This document shows, piece after piece, positions 1-7,088 of a stretch of DNA of 18,279 bases (the stretch's first letter is position 1; the number at the start of each line of letters is the position of its first letter). The notes beneath the pieces are model-generated. The model saw nothing but the letters and a program-made list of their open reading frames with translations, made no database searches and was not told the DNA's origin. Origin of the DNA: Promethearchaeota archaeon (GTDB lineage Archaea; Asgardarchaeota; Lokiarchaeia; Sigyniarchaeales; SOKP01). Where the stretch lies: NCBI GenBank assembly GCA_030615145.1, contig JAUWZT010000037.1:1-18279 (forward strand), written 5' to 3'. A program made the position numbers and the translations under genes.

Positions 1-185
1 ATTTTTTTACGAAACGCAGGATTACCTGTGAGTCGCTTAGAAAAAAATTCTGTTAAGTTAGCGTATAAATCTTCTCTATTTTTCAAAAGAAATTTGGATT
101 CTATGCTGCTCAGCGTCAAATACACAAAAACTTTAGCGAACACCTCACGCGCTAGCTCCAGATTAGGCTGTGAAATGTCGTCCAT
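1..185 (-). CDS. Small helical protein, 3' end beyond the window
   Basis: The reverse strand is open from an ATG at 185 to the left edge and encodes about 61 residues, beginning MDDISQPNLELAREVFAKVF and continuing to FFSKRLTGNPAFRK. In-frame codons upstream contain no ATG before a TAG, which fixes the start. The sequence is mostly helical with no membrane segment or cysteine pattern. I do not recognise the family. A second copy of its last third survives at 9889-9990 and ends about ten residues after the RK, so the complete protein is probably only about 70 residues. That conservation between copies (NLTEFFSKRLTGNPAFRK against QLTEFFSKRLTGNPAFRK) is the best evidence that the frame is real. 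Confidence 0.6.
   Translation of the reverse strand, partial: MDDISQPNLELAREVFAKVFVYLTLSSIESKFLLKNREDLYANLTEFFSKRLTGNPAFRKK
5..56. repeat. Left arm of a 52-bp inverted repeat
   Basis: This segment is the reverse complement of 9907-9958 with a single mismatch at 48 and an uninterrupted 43-bp match (5-47 with 9916-9958). It lies inside the coding sequence of the left-edge small protein, and the other arm lies in a broken copy of the same gene. It is therefore a duplicated gene tail in opposite orientation rather than a transposon end. Confidence 0.85.
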
Positions 186-295
186 GCTGTGCTGAAAATT
201 GTATTTGTGGTTTTTTTTGCTAATCTGCTATTTGTTCGTAATAATTGACTCTTTAATGTTTAGTTATTAATTTAACTAATGAACTTTCGTATTGA

Positions 296-520
296 ATGGT
301 AAATTCAGAGTCTGATTTCGAAGGAATTTTAGTGAAAAAAGATAAAATTGAATTTACTAAAGAAATTGTTGAGAAAGTATATGAATTCCTTCCATCTAAA
401 CAAAAATATCTTATTGATGAAATTGGAAATGTACTAGAGCTCGATCCTGTTGGAGTGGTAAGAACAGCTCTGATGAGATTTGAATACCAAATGGATACTT
501 TTTTCTTTAAATCAATTTGA
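296..520 (+). CDS. Hypothetical 74-residue protein
   Basis: This is a short frame with an ATG start and TGA stop. The protein is charged at the N-terminus and then predicts as helices; residues 28-70 (KVYEFLPSKQKYLIDEIG, then a segment ending TALMRFEYQMDTFFFKSI) could be a helix-turn-helix-like unit, but no family is recognisable. There is no clear Shine-Dalgarno sequence ahead of the ATG. It stands alone between the divergent left-edge gene and the leader of the STAND gene. It could be a small transcription regulator or the tail of a degraded gene; confidence is limited because the length is near what chance would allow in AT-rich DNA. Confidence 0.45.
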   Translation: MVNSESDFEGILVKKDKIEFTKEIVEKVYEFLPSKQKYLIDEIGNVLELDPVGVVRTALMRFEYQMDTFFFKSI

Positions 521-541
521 ATTCAAAGCTATATCTTTAAT

Positions 542-669
542 GTAATATTTTGATTACGCTTATACATAAGTCTTACGGGAGATAGTTCGGAAAAAACCGA
601 AATAAGTTTGTTTATTCGTAATGCTGTTAATAATAAATATTAAAAAAACCCTATGGATTAGGTCCATAG
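542..669 (+). other. Three small hairpins upstream of the STAND gene
   Basis: Three perfect short stem-loops follow one another: GTAAT/ATTAC (542-546 with 553-557), TTCGG/CCGAA around six A residues (586-590 with 597-601), and CTATGGA/TCCATAG around TTAGG (651-657 with 663-669). They occupy the 234-base gap between the preceding short gene and the STAND-deaminase gene. They may be part of a transcribed leader or termination region for the upstream gene, but the stems are short and no known RNA family is evident. Confidence 0.3.
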
Positions 670-723
670 ATTGGAAAAACTTAATAACTATGAGAATTAG
701 TAAGAATTGAATAATTTAATTGA

Positions 724-731
724 TAAATTAT
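724..731 (+). promoter_or_regulatory. Possible TATA box of the STAND-deaminase gene
   Basis: TAAATTAT is centred about 27 bases before the ATG at 755, the spacing expected for an archaeal promoter giving a leaderless or nearly leaderless transcript. No ribosome binding site precedes the ATG, which fits. The surrounding DNA is so AT-rich that the match is weak evidence by itself. Confidence 0.25.
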
Positions 732-754
732 TTGAGAAATAGCAAAATAGAATT

Positions 755-3433
755 ATGAAATCCTCTTTTTTCTTAAAATATTCACCAGACATACCTGAGA
801 CTGGTTCATTCTTAGATATAGATAATATATCAATTAATCCAACGGTTGAAGATTATAGAAATGAAAATTTAATTAATATTGAATTTTTTAACAATTTGAT
901 CAAACAAGTTACGACAGAAAAACTAATTTACATTCAAGGTGATAGCTGTACTGGTAAAACTACCTTTTTAAAATATATTTATATTTGGAATAAAAATTAT
1001 GATGACTCTTATGATTTGATATATATTGATTTCAGTGTTCAAACAATCTTACCAGAGGAATTCAATAAATTCATTTATGATTTAGAGAACATATGGACCT
1101 CTAATAATACAAAAAGGATAATAATTTTAGAAAATCTCCATAAATGCTTATTTAAAAAACAATTGATTAATTGGTTAGAACGAAACAAGCAAAATGAAAA
1201 AAACAAACAGAAGGTTATACTAACATCTCGTTCTTTTAGTGGATTTGAACTAGAGCAAATTAGTTTGAATAAGAGTTTAGACCAATTAATAGGATCTTAT
1301 TCAGATTTCTTCAGAAAATTATGTACCAAAAATAAAATGGAGTTTAACTTCTTAGAAGAACATGCGATTTTCACAAATTTTTTGAAAATCCAAAAGAAGC
1401 AAACAATACCCCCTTCAAATAACTTCATTAGAATATTATTAATTCTAAAATTCATCTTAAGCAAACCAGATTTAAATATCAATAAAGAAATCAATTTCGA
1501 GAAGTTACTTTCTAATGTAGCTAGGTGGAATCTTAGGAATCTCACTGAGGAAGAAAAAAGAATAATATTAAATTTAGCACACCTAACTCTTCATGAATAT
1601 TATCCTCCGAATGAATATCTAACAGAAAATTTTCATTTCTTTGGTATTAAGGATCTCCAAAACAAGTTCCCTAATTTAAAATGTTTTCTGGGAATTGATA
1701 AAAGTTATCTAGGTCTTGCTCATCCTGATTATGGGGAGATCTTAACATATTATAAATACAGGAATGATGAAATGCGTTTATACAAAAATGCTGAAGAGAT
1801 ATTTCAATATTGGAATTATTTATATATGGGAAAAGGAAAAAATTTTCACGCATTTCGAATTTTGGATAATTTAAGAGAGAAGAATAAATATAGATTAGTA
1901 GTTAAATTAATTTTTCATCTAATTAATAAAGAAATTATCGATAATGAACATAATGAATTTTTAGACGAGGAACATAATTCTTTGAAATTAAGAGTTTATA
2001 GATCTCTTCCTGAATCAGTTAATGAATATATCAAATTGATTGATTTTGAAATAAAATATAATTTAAAGTACCTATCTGCTCAAGAAGTTAATGAAATATT
2101 TCGTGGGTTAAAAGATCATTATATCAGTATTGATCCCTTAATATTTGAGAGGTTATGGCAGAGAGAGCTTGATAAATTTAACAAACTTGAACAATCTCTA
2201 TTAAATAACGAGATCACTTCAGATAAGCTTAATCTTCTAGGAAGAATGAGTTATACTATTGGCCGTATATATTTTCTGAAAGATGAATTAGATAAGGCAA
2301 AATATTATTTCAGAAAATCATTAGAATTACGAAAAAAGCAAGACCCTCCAGATATTCAAGGCACTTCCTATCAATATAGGGAGTTATCAAAGATAGCTTT
2401 TTTAGAAAATAAAGAAGCTCAAAAAATAAGAGATATGTTAACTATGGCGAATCAAATTGCTGAAAGTGAAGGTGATTCACGTATAATTTTAACATTACTG
2501 GCGTGGTCTTTGCTTATTGTACCTAATGATATATTCCTTGAAAGTAATTTTGAGATGAGAGTCGAAAAATTAATGAACCTTCTCACAGAAAAAGCTGAAC
2601 AATTCCCCTTTCAAGATATAACAGAAGCAAAAGCGATTCTAAGGATTGTGTTAAATAAATCATTAGATTTCTCCCCAATTGAACAAAATACAATTGCCTA
2701 TAAAATTTTTAACCAATTCTGGGACAAGGATGAATTTTTACCTAGCTGGATAAAAGTCTCAGATAGATTAATTAAACAGATTAAATTTACTAATCCTACC
2801 ATTTCAATGAGCCCTAACTTTAAGATTGTAGAAAAGATAAGATGGAAAGAAGAAGATTTGTTATACAATCCTATGGTATATAGTGAAATAAAAGCTATAA
2901 AACGATCTATCGAACTCGCTAAATGGTCTATTGAAGAAGAGGGGAAGAAAGCAGGGACAACTCCAAAGGTGGGAGCAGTAGTCGTAAAGAAAGGTAAAAC
3001 TCTAGCCGAATCCTGCCGAGGACGTCTAGTAGGAGAAAATTGGTTAGGAAAAAATGTAAATTCTCAAATTTTTAAACTTGAAGTTGATGGAGCGCATGCC
3101 GAATTCTTAGCCCTAAAATGTTCAGGAAAGAATGAAGATGAATTATCTGGCGCTACCTTAATAACTACATTAGAACCTTGTATTAAAAGAGGTATCGAAA
3201 AGAAGGCATGCTGTGAACATATAGAAGCAAATAGAATTAAAAAAGTAATAATTGGGATGGTAGACCCAAATCCCGAGATAGGTGGAAAAGGAATTTTATA
3301 TCTTCAGAATAAAGGAGTGGAAGTTGAGCTCTTTCCTCATGAAGACTACCTGAAGGTAAAGAATCTAAATAGAGACTATTTAAAAAATAATCTAAAAACA
3401 ATTAAACGTAATATATGGAATCCTAATATATGA
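755..3433 (+). CDS. STAND NTPase with TPR-like middle and C-terminal RibD-like deaminase
   Basis: This 892-residue protein joins three parts. Residues 57-160 form a P-loop NTPase core: Walker A GDSCTGKTT (62-70), a Walker B-like strand RIIILEN (121-127), and KVILTSR (153-159), the sensor strand typical of NACHT/STAND ATPases. Residues 180-480 are an AT-rich helical region, and about 490-570 resembles a TPR (GRIYFLKDELDKAKYYFRKS). Residues 709-870 are a cytidine-deaminase-fold domain of the RibD type: PKVGAVVV (737-744), zinc and catalytic HAE (781-783), PC (808-809), a second zinc cysteine at 819, then the RibD-like GMVDPNP (834-840). The reductase half of RibD is absent, and no riboflavin genes are nearby. 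By analogy with STAND immune proteins, sensing in the middle would drive ATP-dependent assembly and activate the deaminase on a nucleotide or nucleic acid; this role is inference. The gene is monocistronic and converges with the transglutaminase gene. Confidence 0.88.
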   Translation: MKSSFFLKYSPDIPETGSFLDIDNISINPTVEDYRNENLINIEFFNNLIKQVTTEKLIYIQGDSCTGKTTFLKYIYIWNKNYDDSYDLIYIDFSVQTILPEEFNKFIYDLENIWTSNNTKRIIILENLHKCLFKKQLINWLERNKQNEKNKQKVILTSRSFSGFELEQISLNKSLDQLIGSYSDFFRKLCTKNKMEFNFLEEHAIFTNFLKIQKKQTIPPSNNFIRILLILKFILSKPDLNINKEINFEKLLSNVARWNLRNLTEEEKRIILNLAHLTLHEYYPPNEYLTENFHFFGIKDLQNKFPNLKCFLGIDKSYLGLAHPDYGEILTYYKYRNDEMRLYKNAEEIFQYWNYLYMGKGKNFHAFRILDNLREKNKYRLVVKLIFHLINKEIIDNEHNEFLDEEHNSLKLRVYRSLPESVNEYIKLIDFEIKYNLKYLSAQEVNEIFRGLKDHYISIDPLIFERLWQRELDKFNKLEQSLLNNEITSDKLNLLGRMSYTIGRIYFLKDELDKAKYYFRKSLELRKKQDPPDIQGTSYQYRELSKIAFLENKEAQKIRDMLTMANQIAESEGDSRIILTLLAWSLLIVPNDIFLESNFEMRVEKLMNLLTEKAEQFPFQDITEAKAILRIVLNKSLDFSPIEQNTIAYKIFNQFWDKDEFLPSWIKVSDRLIKQIKFTNPTISMSPNFKIVEKIRWKEEDLLYNPMVYSEIKAIKRSIELAKWSIEEEGKKAGTTPKVGAVVVKKGKTLAESCRGRLVGENWLGKNVNSQIFKLEVDGAHAEFLALKCSGKNEDELSGATLITTLEPCIKRGIEKKACCEHIEANRIKKVIIGMVDPNPEIGGKGILYLQNKGVEVELFPHEDYLKVKNLNRDYLKNNLKTIKRNIWNPNI

Positions 3434-3501
3434 TTTTGTGGATTTAAATCTAAATTCATAATTAGGGTGCTTTATTAATAATTTAATGAAAATATATATT
3501 A

Positions 3502-3717
3502 CTAGGGGAGTGATTTCTCTTTTGATATCATAAATTGCTCTTTTAATAATGATACAGGAATTCTCTTAATCAATAGCAAGAATAATACAATTGCAGGTAA
3601 TACATTAAACAATTGTTCAGGGGGAATTGGGATTACGGAGCATAGTGATAACACTAGAGTTAAAAAAGAAAAGATATACAAAAAACAATGAAAAATATGG
3701 CAAAAAAAACACCACAA
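3502..3717 (-). other. Frame-shifted continuation of the transglutaminase-like gene
   Basis: A reverse-strand frame, offset from the end of the 535-residue protein, continues as another membrane segment and a basic tail (LFNVLPAIVLFLLLIKRI, then PVSLLKEQFMISKEKSLP) and stops at 3502. The two frames overlap across T-rich runs on the coding strand, an eight-base run near 3700 and a six-base run near 3661. A one-base length change in either would join them into a protein with a C-terminal two-helix membrane hairpin, like its N-terminus. It could be a sequencing error, a real mutation, or programmed slippage. Its own ATG at 3717 falls within the upstream gene, so a separate gene is less likely. 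Confidence 0.45.
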
Positions 3718-5267
3718 TAATTGTAGGAAAAATCAGGTGAACTCGTTCCCACTATTTCATCTGCGCGGGGGAGTGCATCACATCCACCCCAAGCAGCAAT
3801 TTTCTCATCCATTCTTTCCCATAGTCTCTGTTCTTCTAAGAATTCAATTGAAAAAAAATTTTTTAAGAATTCTTGATATGCAACACTATCCTCGTGTGAG
3901 CGTCCTGCTTCTTTATCTTTACAGTGCCAATGCAATAAGTAATCTGGCAAATAGATGATGGCTAATTCGGGCGGCCTTCGGCCTACTAATTCATCTCCTC
4001 CTACATACCACTCATTATATACTGTCTGATCTATCAAGATCTCTTCTGCTGGAGGTAATAAACTTTCTCCAGGAGCAAGTTGGGATACTTCGGTTGGTAA
4101 TGGAGTTACTTTTGAAAATTTGCTATAAGGATCATCCCCGTGGCTAAGATATAAACTCTCAGAGATAAAGCAAACTTGTGCATGTGAGTGATGAGACTTC
4201 AATTTAACTGGAATATTAACTGCTCGGAAAATTGAACGAAGAAAACCCAGTGTCCCCCAACAACCTGCTGTGATATGAATTCTTCCCAATTCAGGATTAT
4301 ATTCAGAAATAGTACCATTAATGATACGTGATACCGGTGGTTTTCCACGATATTGCCATTGAGCTTCCATATTTTGGGCAGTATTGCCTCCAAAAAAATG
4401 AACAAGGTTATCACGACACCAATTAATAATACGCACAATTGTTTGATACCGATTGAATTCAATAAAATTATTTTGTTTAAAAAAGGAATATGTAAAATCA
4501 GGAGGAGCGGGAATGGCTTCGCCATGAACATGGTAATAAATATAATATAATGTCCCGTCAGGATTTTTGAACATTTCGCGTCCATCGAGGAGAATCCGAA
4601 GTCCTTCTTGAGTATAATTTAATATCGACCATGGCACAACTCTATTAATTTGTAGAGCAAGACAGTGCGCAACATAAGCTATATAGAGGGAGAAAGCTTG
4701 AATCGCATCCAGCGCTGTCCTAGTGCCATCCTCATCAGCTAAATCTATCACATTTAGTGGTGGATCGAAAATAAGTAAACATTCCCAAACTCTATTATAC
4801 CATGCAGATTCAAACGCCTTTTGTAGCACGAGTTTACGAGAATCTCCCCAGAATACATAGTTTTTTGCATCTGGTGTATCTCCAAACACCCAATTAATAG
4901 CATTCATAACATCCTGATGATGAGATAACCAATCTTCGAGATTTGGAGGTGAAGAGTAAAAAGGGAAAGGAATAGGGCAAGTAATAAAAATCGCTAAGAA
5001 AGTTAAAATTGCAGTAATAGTTGCGATGTATGGGACGTAAATAGAAGGTAAGGAAAAAGAAATGATAAAAATAATTAGAAATAACAACACAAACGGTATT
5101 CTCTGAATCAACAATACTATTCTTTTTTTTTTAATTGGATATGTCGCTGTTTTCTCTACCCACTCTTCAAATCTTTCAAAACCTTCTTTATCGATATGAT
5201 TTTTTATAAATTTCTTTTTTATCTCATCAAAATCTTTTTCAATTTCTTTTTCATCTTTTTTTTCCAT
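3660..5267 (-). CDS. Membrane-anchored transglutaminase-like cysteine protease-fold protein
   Basis: The 535-residue product starts with a highly charged, cytoplasmic-looking segment (1-48), then a two-helix membrane hairpin (about 50-72 and 78-97), a large soluble region, and a hydrophobic C-terminus (518-535). Residues 331-382 match the transglutaminase core: Cys336 in TAGCWGTLGFLRSIF, followed by NIPVKL, His362 in HSHAQVCF, and an acidic residue at Asp378 or Asp379 in SHGDDPY. This is the Cys-His-Asp order of the superfamily, whose members are cross-linking enzymes or peptidases. Substrate is unknown. The ATG start at 5267 follows an AT-rich region with TTTAAAAATA-type sequence about 28 bases upstream, consistent with a leaderless message. 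The 3' end runs against the STAND gene's 3' end. The true C-terminus probably lies beyond a frameshift, to 3502. Confidence 0.72.
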   Translation of the reverse strand: MEKKDEKEIEKDFDEIKKKFIKNHIDKEGFERFEEWVEKTATYPIKKKRIVLLIQRIPFVLLFLIIFIISFSLPSIYVPYIATITAILTFLAIFITCPIPFPFYSSPPNLEDWLSHHQDVMNAINWVFGDTPDAKNYVFWGDSRKLVLQKAFESAWYNRVWECLLIFDPPLNVIDLADEDGTRTALDAIQAFSLYIAYVAHCLALQINRVVPWSILNYTQEGLRILLDGREMFKNPDGTLYYIYYHVHGEAIPAPPDFTYSFFKQNNFIEFNRYQTIVRIINWCRDNLVHFFGGNTAQNMEAQWQYRGKPPVSRIINGTISEYNPELGRIHITAGCWGTLGFLRSIFRAVNIPVKLKSHHSHAQVCFISESLYLSHGDDPYSKFSKVTPLPTEVSQLAPGESLLPPAEEILIDQTVYNEWYVGGDELVGRRPPELAIIYLPDYLLHWHCKDKEAGRSHEDSVAYQEFLKNFFSIEFLEEQRLWERMDEKIAAWGGCDALPRADEIVGTSSPDFSYNYCGVFFAIFFIVFCISFLF

Positions 5268-5431
5268 TATTTCTCTGACCTTTTTATTAGAGATTATTTT
5301 TAAATCTATAAATTAATCCTATTTCAAAAAATTTAAATCTTACTCCGACTAAATTTTTAAACATCCTTATTTGATTTTTGTAGCAAAAATGGAAAAATAA
5401 GCTTCAAGTTAATGTGAAATCTAATAAATGT

Positions 5432-5515
5432 TTATAGTTTAAATCCTAATTTATAAAGTTCAGCTATATAACTGTTTTCTTTGAAACCTGTAATGTAATC
5501 ATCTACTACTTTCAT
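5432..5515 (-). CDS. Possible 27-residue peptide or gene remnant
   Basis: An ATG-initiated reverse frame encodes MKVVDDYITGFKENSYIAEL followed by YKLGFKL and a TAA stop. The composition looks more protein-like than random AT-rich translation, but the length gives little support. It may be a fragment of a larger lost gene. Confidence 0.2.
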   Translation of the reverse strand: MKVVDDYITGFKENSYIAELYKLGFKL

Positions 5516-5749
5516 AGTTTATTTTTAATATTGGATAATACTAAGTTTTTAAATAATTCAAATTAAGAAAATATTGAATTAACAATAATTTAAACCTCCT
5601 CACTCAATGAAAATAGTATTACCTAAAAGGCCTAATAAGCCTTTCTCATTTCTTAAAAAAGAAGCGTTTAAATCTGATTTTATATTTAAAGCAATCATGC
5701 TAAACTTACTTCTTAGTATTCGTAGTATATAAATTCGATATATTAATGA

Positions 5750-6004
5750 TTTAAGCTTATTAAACAGAAAATATATTTTATACGAGTAAAATTTAAATTA
5801 AATGGTAATATTACCATTACTTTCGGAGCAAGCGATAAAGCTGGGAACATTGTTTACTTGACTATTAATCTCATAAAATCTGCACCTTTAGAAGAAGGAA
5901 CAATTCCAAGTTTTGACATGTTAATTTTAATGGAAATTACACTTGGAATTATAATTTACTTGTCTGTCTCTATAAAAAGAAGAAATAACAAAATTAAGAA
6001 TTAA
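5750..6004 (+). pseudogene. C-terminal remnant of a membrane-anchored surface protein
   Basis: The forward frame opens after a TGA at 5747-5749 and runs 84 codons to TAA without any usable start near its beginning. It encodes the end of an Ig-like or PKD-like repeat (LNGNITITFGASDKAGNIVY), a short linker with GTIPSFD, a single membrane helix (about MLILMEITLGIIIYLSVS), and a basic cytoplasmic end (IKRRNNKIKN). This arrangement is typical of archaeal cell-surface proteins, including many in Asgard archaea. The N-terminal part is missing, so this is a truncated gene. Confidence 0.6.
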
Positions 6005-6112
6005 TTTAATTTCTACAACTGGATTTGTAGTTAGAACCATAAGATGAATCAGGAAGAATAAAAGATCAAGAATTGGAAATAAATATGCCTTTTTAGGAAT
6101 CGAAACTTAAGC

Positions 6113-6799
6113 TTATTGAATTAGTGGCACGATTCTAAGTAAAACTTCTAAACCAAACTCAAGATAGATAACTCCTAAAATAGACTCGACTAGCGTCCCT
6201 TTTTCGTGATATATTGTTTCAGGTTTGATATCCTCGTATTCTGAGGATTTAAATCTATTAAGCTGACATTTATATAACTCCCATTGGTCGCAATATTTAG
6301 CTAAATTGAGATTAGACGCTACTTCCTTCCTTTTTTCGGTAAGCTTGCCGGTGTTAGATAATGAAGAATCCCATAACAGCTGAACGATCGTTAAATCAAG
6401 AGCAGAATCCCCAATTAACGCCAGAACTTCGGCAGCTTCTCCAGAAGACGCTAATTCCATCAAATCTTCCTCCTTTAACGGTCTATTTGAGTCGTTATTG
6501 AAGTGTGTGTTCAAATCTTCAAATATGTTGCGAATGCTCGGTCTTGACAACGCAAACATAATTAATTCTGGTGTGGTAAACTTTAACCGAAATATAGACT
6601 CTAACTTGGGGATAAGAATCTTTTCAATCTTTTCCATTCGTTCAAGTAAGTGATCTAATTCGTCTAAATACCTCTGTCTTTTTGTATGTTTGCTCGTGTG
6701 ATCGACTGGAATTTCATCTTTTTCTTTTTGAATATAATCCCTAAGCGATTGGGTTTTTCGTGCTAAGCCAACTGCCTTCCATTTTAATTTTTCTTGCAT
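6113..6799 (-). CDS. RNase III-fold protein without dsRBD, atypical active site
   Basis: The 228-residue product has a basic, coiled-coil-like N-terminus (about 1-65) and then an RNase III-type endonuclease domain. The signature segment is AAEVLALIGDSALDLTIVQL (122-141), followed by GKLTEKRKEVASNLNLAKYC (151-170) and KGTLVESILGVIYLEFG (200-216), matching the three conserved blocks of the family. Canonical enzymes have E-x3-D in the first block and D-x2-E in the last. Here Asp131 and Glu205 are kept, but the other two positions are Ala127 and Thr202, so cleavage may be impaired or use altered metal binding. There is no double-stranded-RNA-binding domain. It is divergent from the SWIM-helicase gene, sharing a 289-base promoter region. 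It could be a structural dsRNA-binding homologue rather than a nuclease. Confidence 0.78.
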   Translation of the reverse strand: MQEKLKWKAVGLARKTQSLRDYIQKEKDEIPVDHTSKHTKRQRYLDELDHLLERMEKIEKILIPKLESIFRLKFTTPELIMFALSRPSIRNIFEDLNTHFNNDSNRPLKEEDLMELASSGEAAEVLALIGDSALDLTIVQLLWDSSLSNTGKLTEKRKEVASNLNLAKYCDQWELYKCQLNRFKSSEYEDIKPETIYHEKGTLVESILGVIYLEFGLEVLLRIVPLIQ

Positions 6800-6830
6800 A
6801 ATTATCAGATTTCTTTTTTTTTGATTTTTT

Positions 6831-6840
6831 GTTTAAATAG
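6831..6840 (-). promoter_or_regulatory. Probable TATA box of the RNase III-like gene
   Basis: Read on the reverse strand this is CTATTTAAAC, centred about 36 bases ahead of the ATG at 6799. That position fits an archaeal TATA element with a very short leader. No ribosome binding site lies before the ATG. Confidence 0.35.
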
Positions 6841-6862
6841 ATCCCACAAGTAACGATGGTAT

Positions 6863-6978
6863 GGTTCTTACTTGCATACAGCCGAGACTTTTTAGCTTAA
6901 CGTTAAATCATAAATCTCAGTCTATATGGGCATTCACTTTCTCTTTTTTGTATTTTTGGTAAGTAAGCAGTAAGAACC
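6863..6978. repeat. Long-range inverted repeat in the divergent promoter region
   Basis: GGTTCTTACT at 6863-6872 is the exact reverse complement of AGTAAGAACC at 6969-6978. Allowing one unpaired T, the match extends by GC on each inner side to a 12-bp stem enclosing about 90 bases. The enclosed DNA also contains a perfect 10-bp palindrome, TTAACGTTAA. The arms lie between two divergent genes, so they may be paired regulator sites, or the closing stem of a structured RNA of about 116 bases. Confidence 0.45.
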
Positions 6979-7088
6979 TTCTAATTTTTACACGTATCTT
7001 TTTCGAAGGTTTTTCCTTTATATTTGCTCGAATCTAAGAAATGTAATGCAAAACAATAATTTGAATAGTAATAAAAAAATCGTATACC

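Larger units (their letters stand above)
5268..6112. other. AT-rich gap with remnants
   Basis: This 845-base gap holds the promoter of the transglutaminase-like gene at its left, a 27-residue reverse frame (5432-5515), a 41-residue forward frame starting MKIVLPKRPNKPFSFLKKEA (5607-5732), a hairpin AAAGGC/GCCTTT at 5626-5644, and the tail of a surface-protein gene (5750-6004). No complete gene is supported. It reads as a decayed locus. Confidence 0.6.

Noticed and set aside
755..3433. The deaminase-bearing gene as riboflavin biosynthesis ribD
   Set aside because: The reductase half is absent, the N-terminus is a P-loop ATPase with a long helical region, and no riboflavin genes are present.
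4199..4585. Alternative reverse open frame inside the transglutaminase-like gene
   Set aside because: It overlaps the recognisable catalytic core in another frame and has no domain features of its own.
5806..5814. TAATATTAC, identical to the nick-site nonanucleotide of some single-stranded DNA virus replication origins, inside a 12-bp palindrome
   Set aside because: It lies within the open frame of the surface-protein remnant, there is no iteron set or Rep gene nearby, and the sequence is common in AT-rich DNA.
6863..6978. A tRNA gene in the divergent intergenic region
   Set aside because: The closing stem is long and bulged, there is no T-loop consensus, anticodon arm or CCA-proximal structure, and the enclosed bases do not fold as a cloverleaf.
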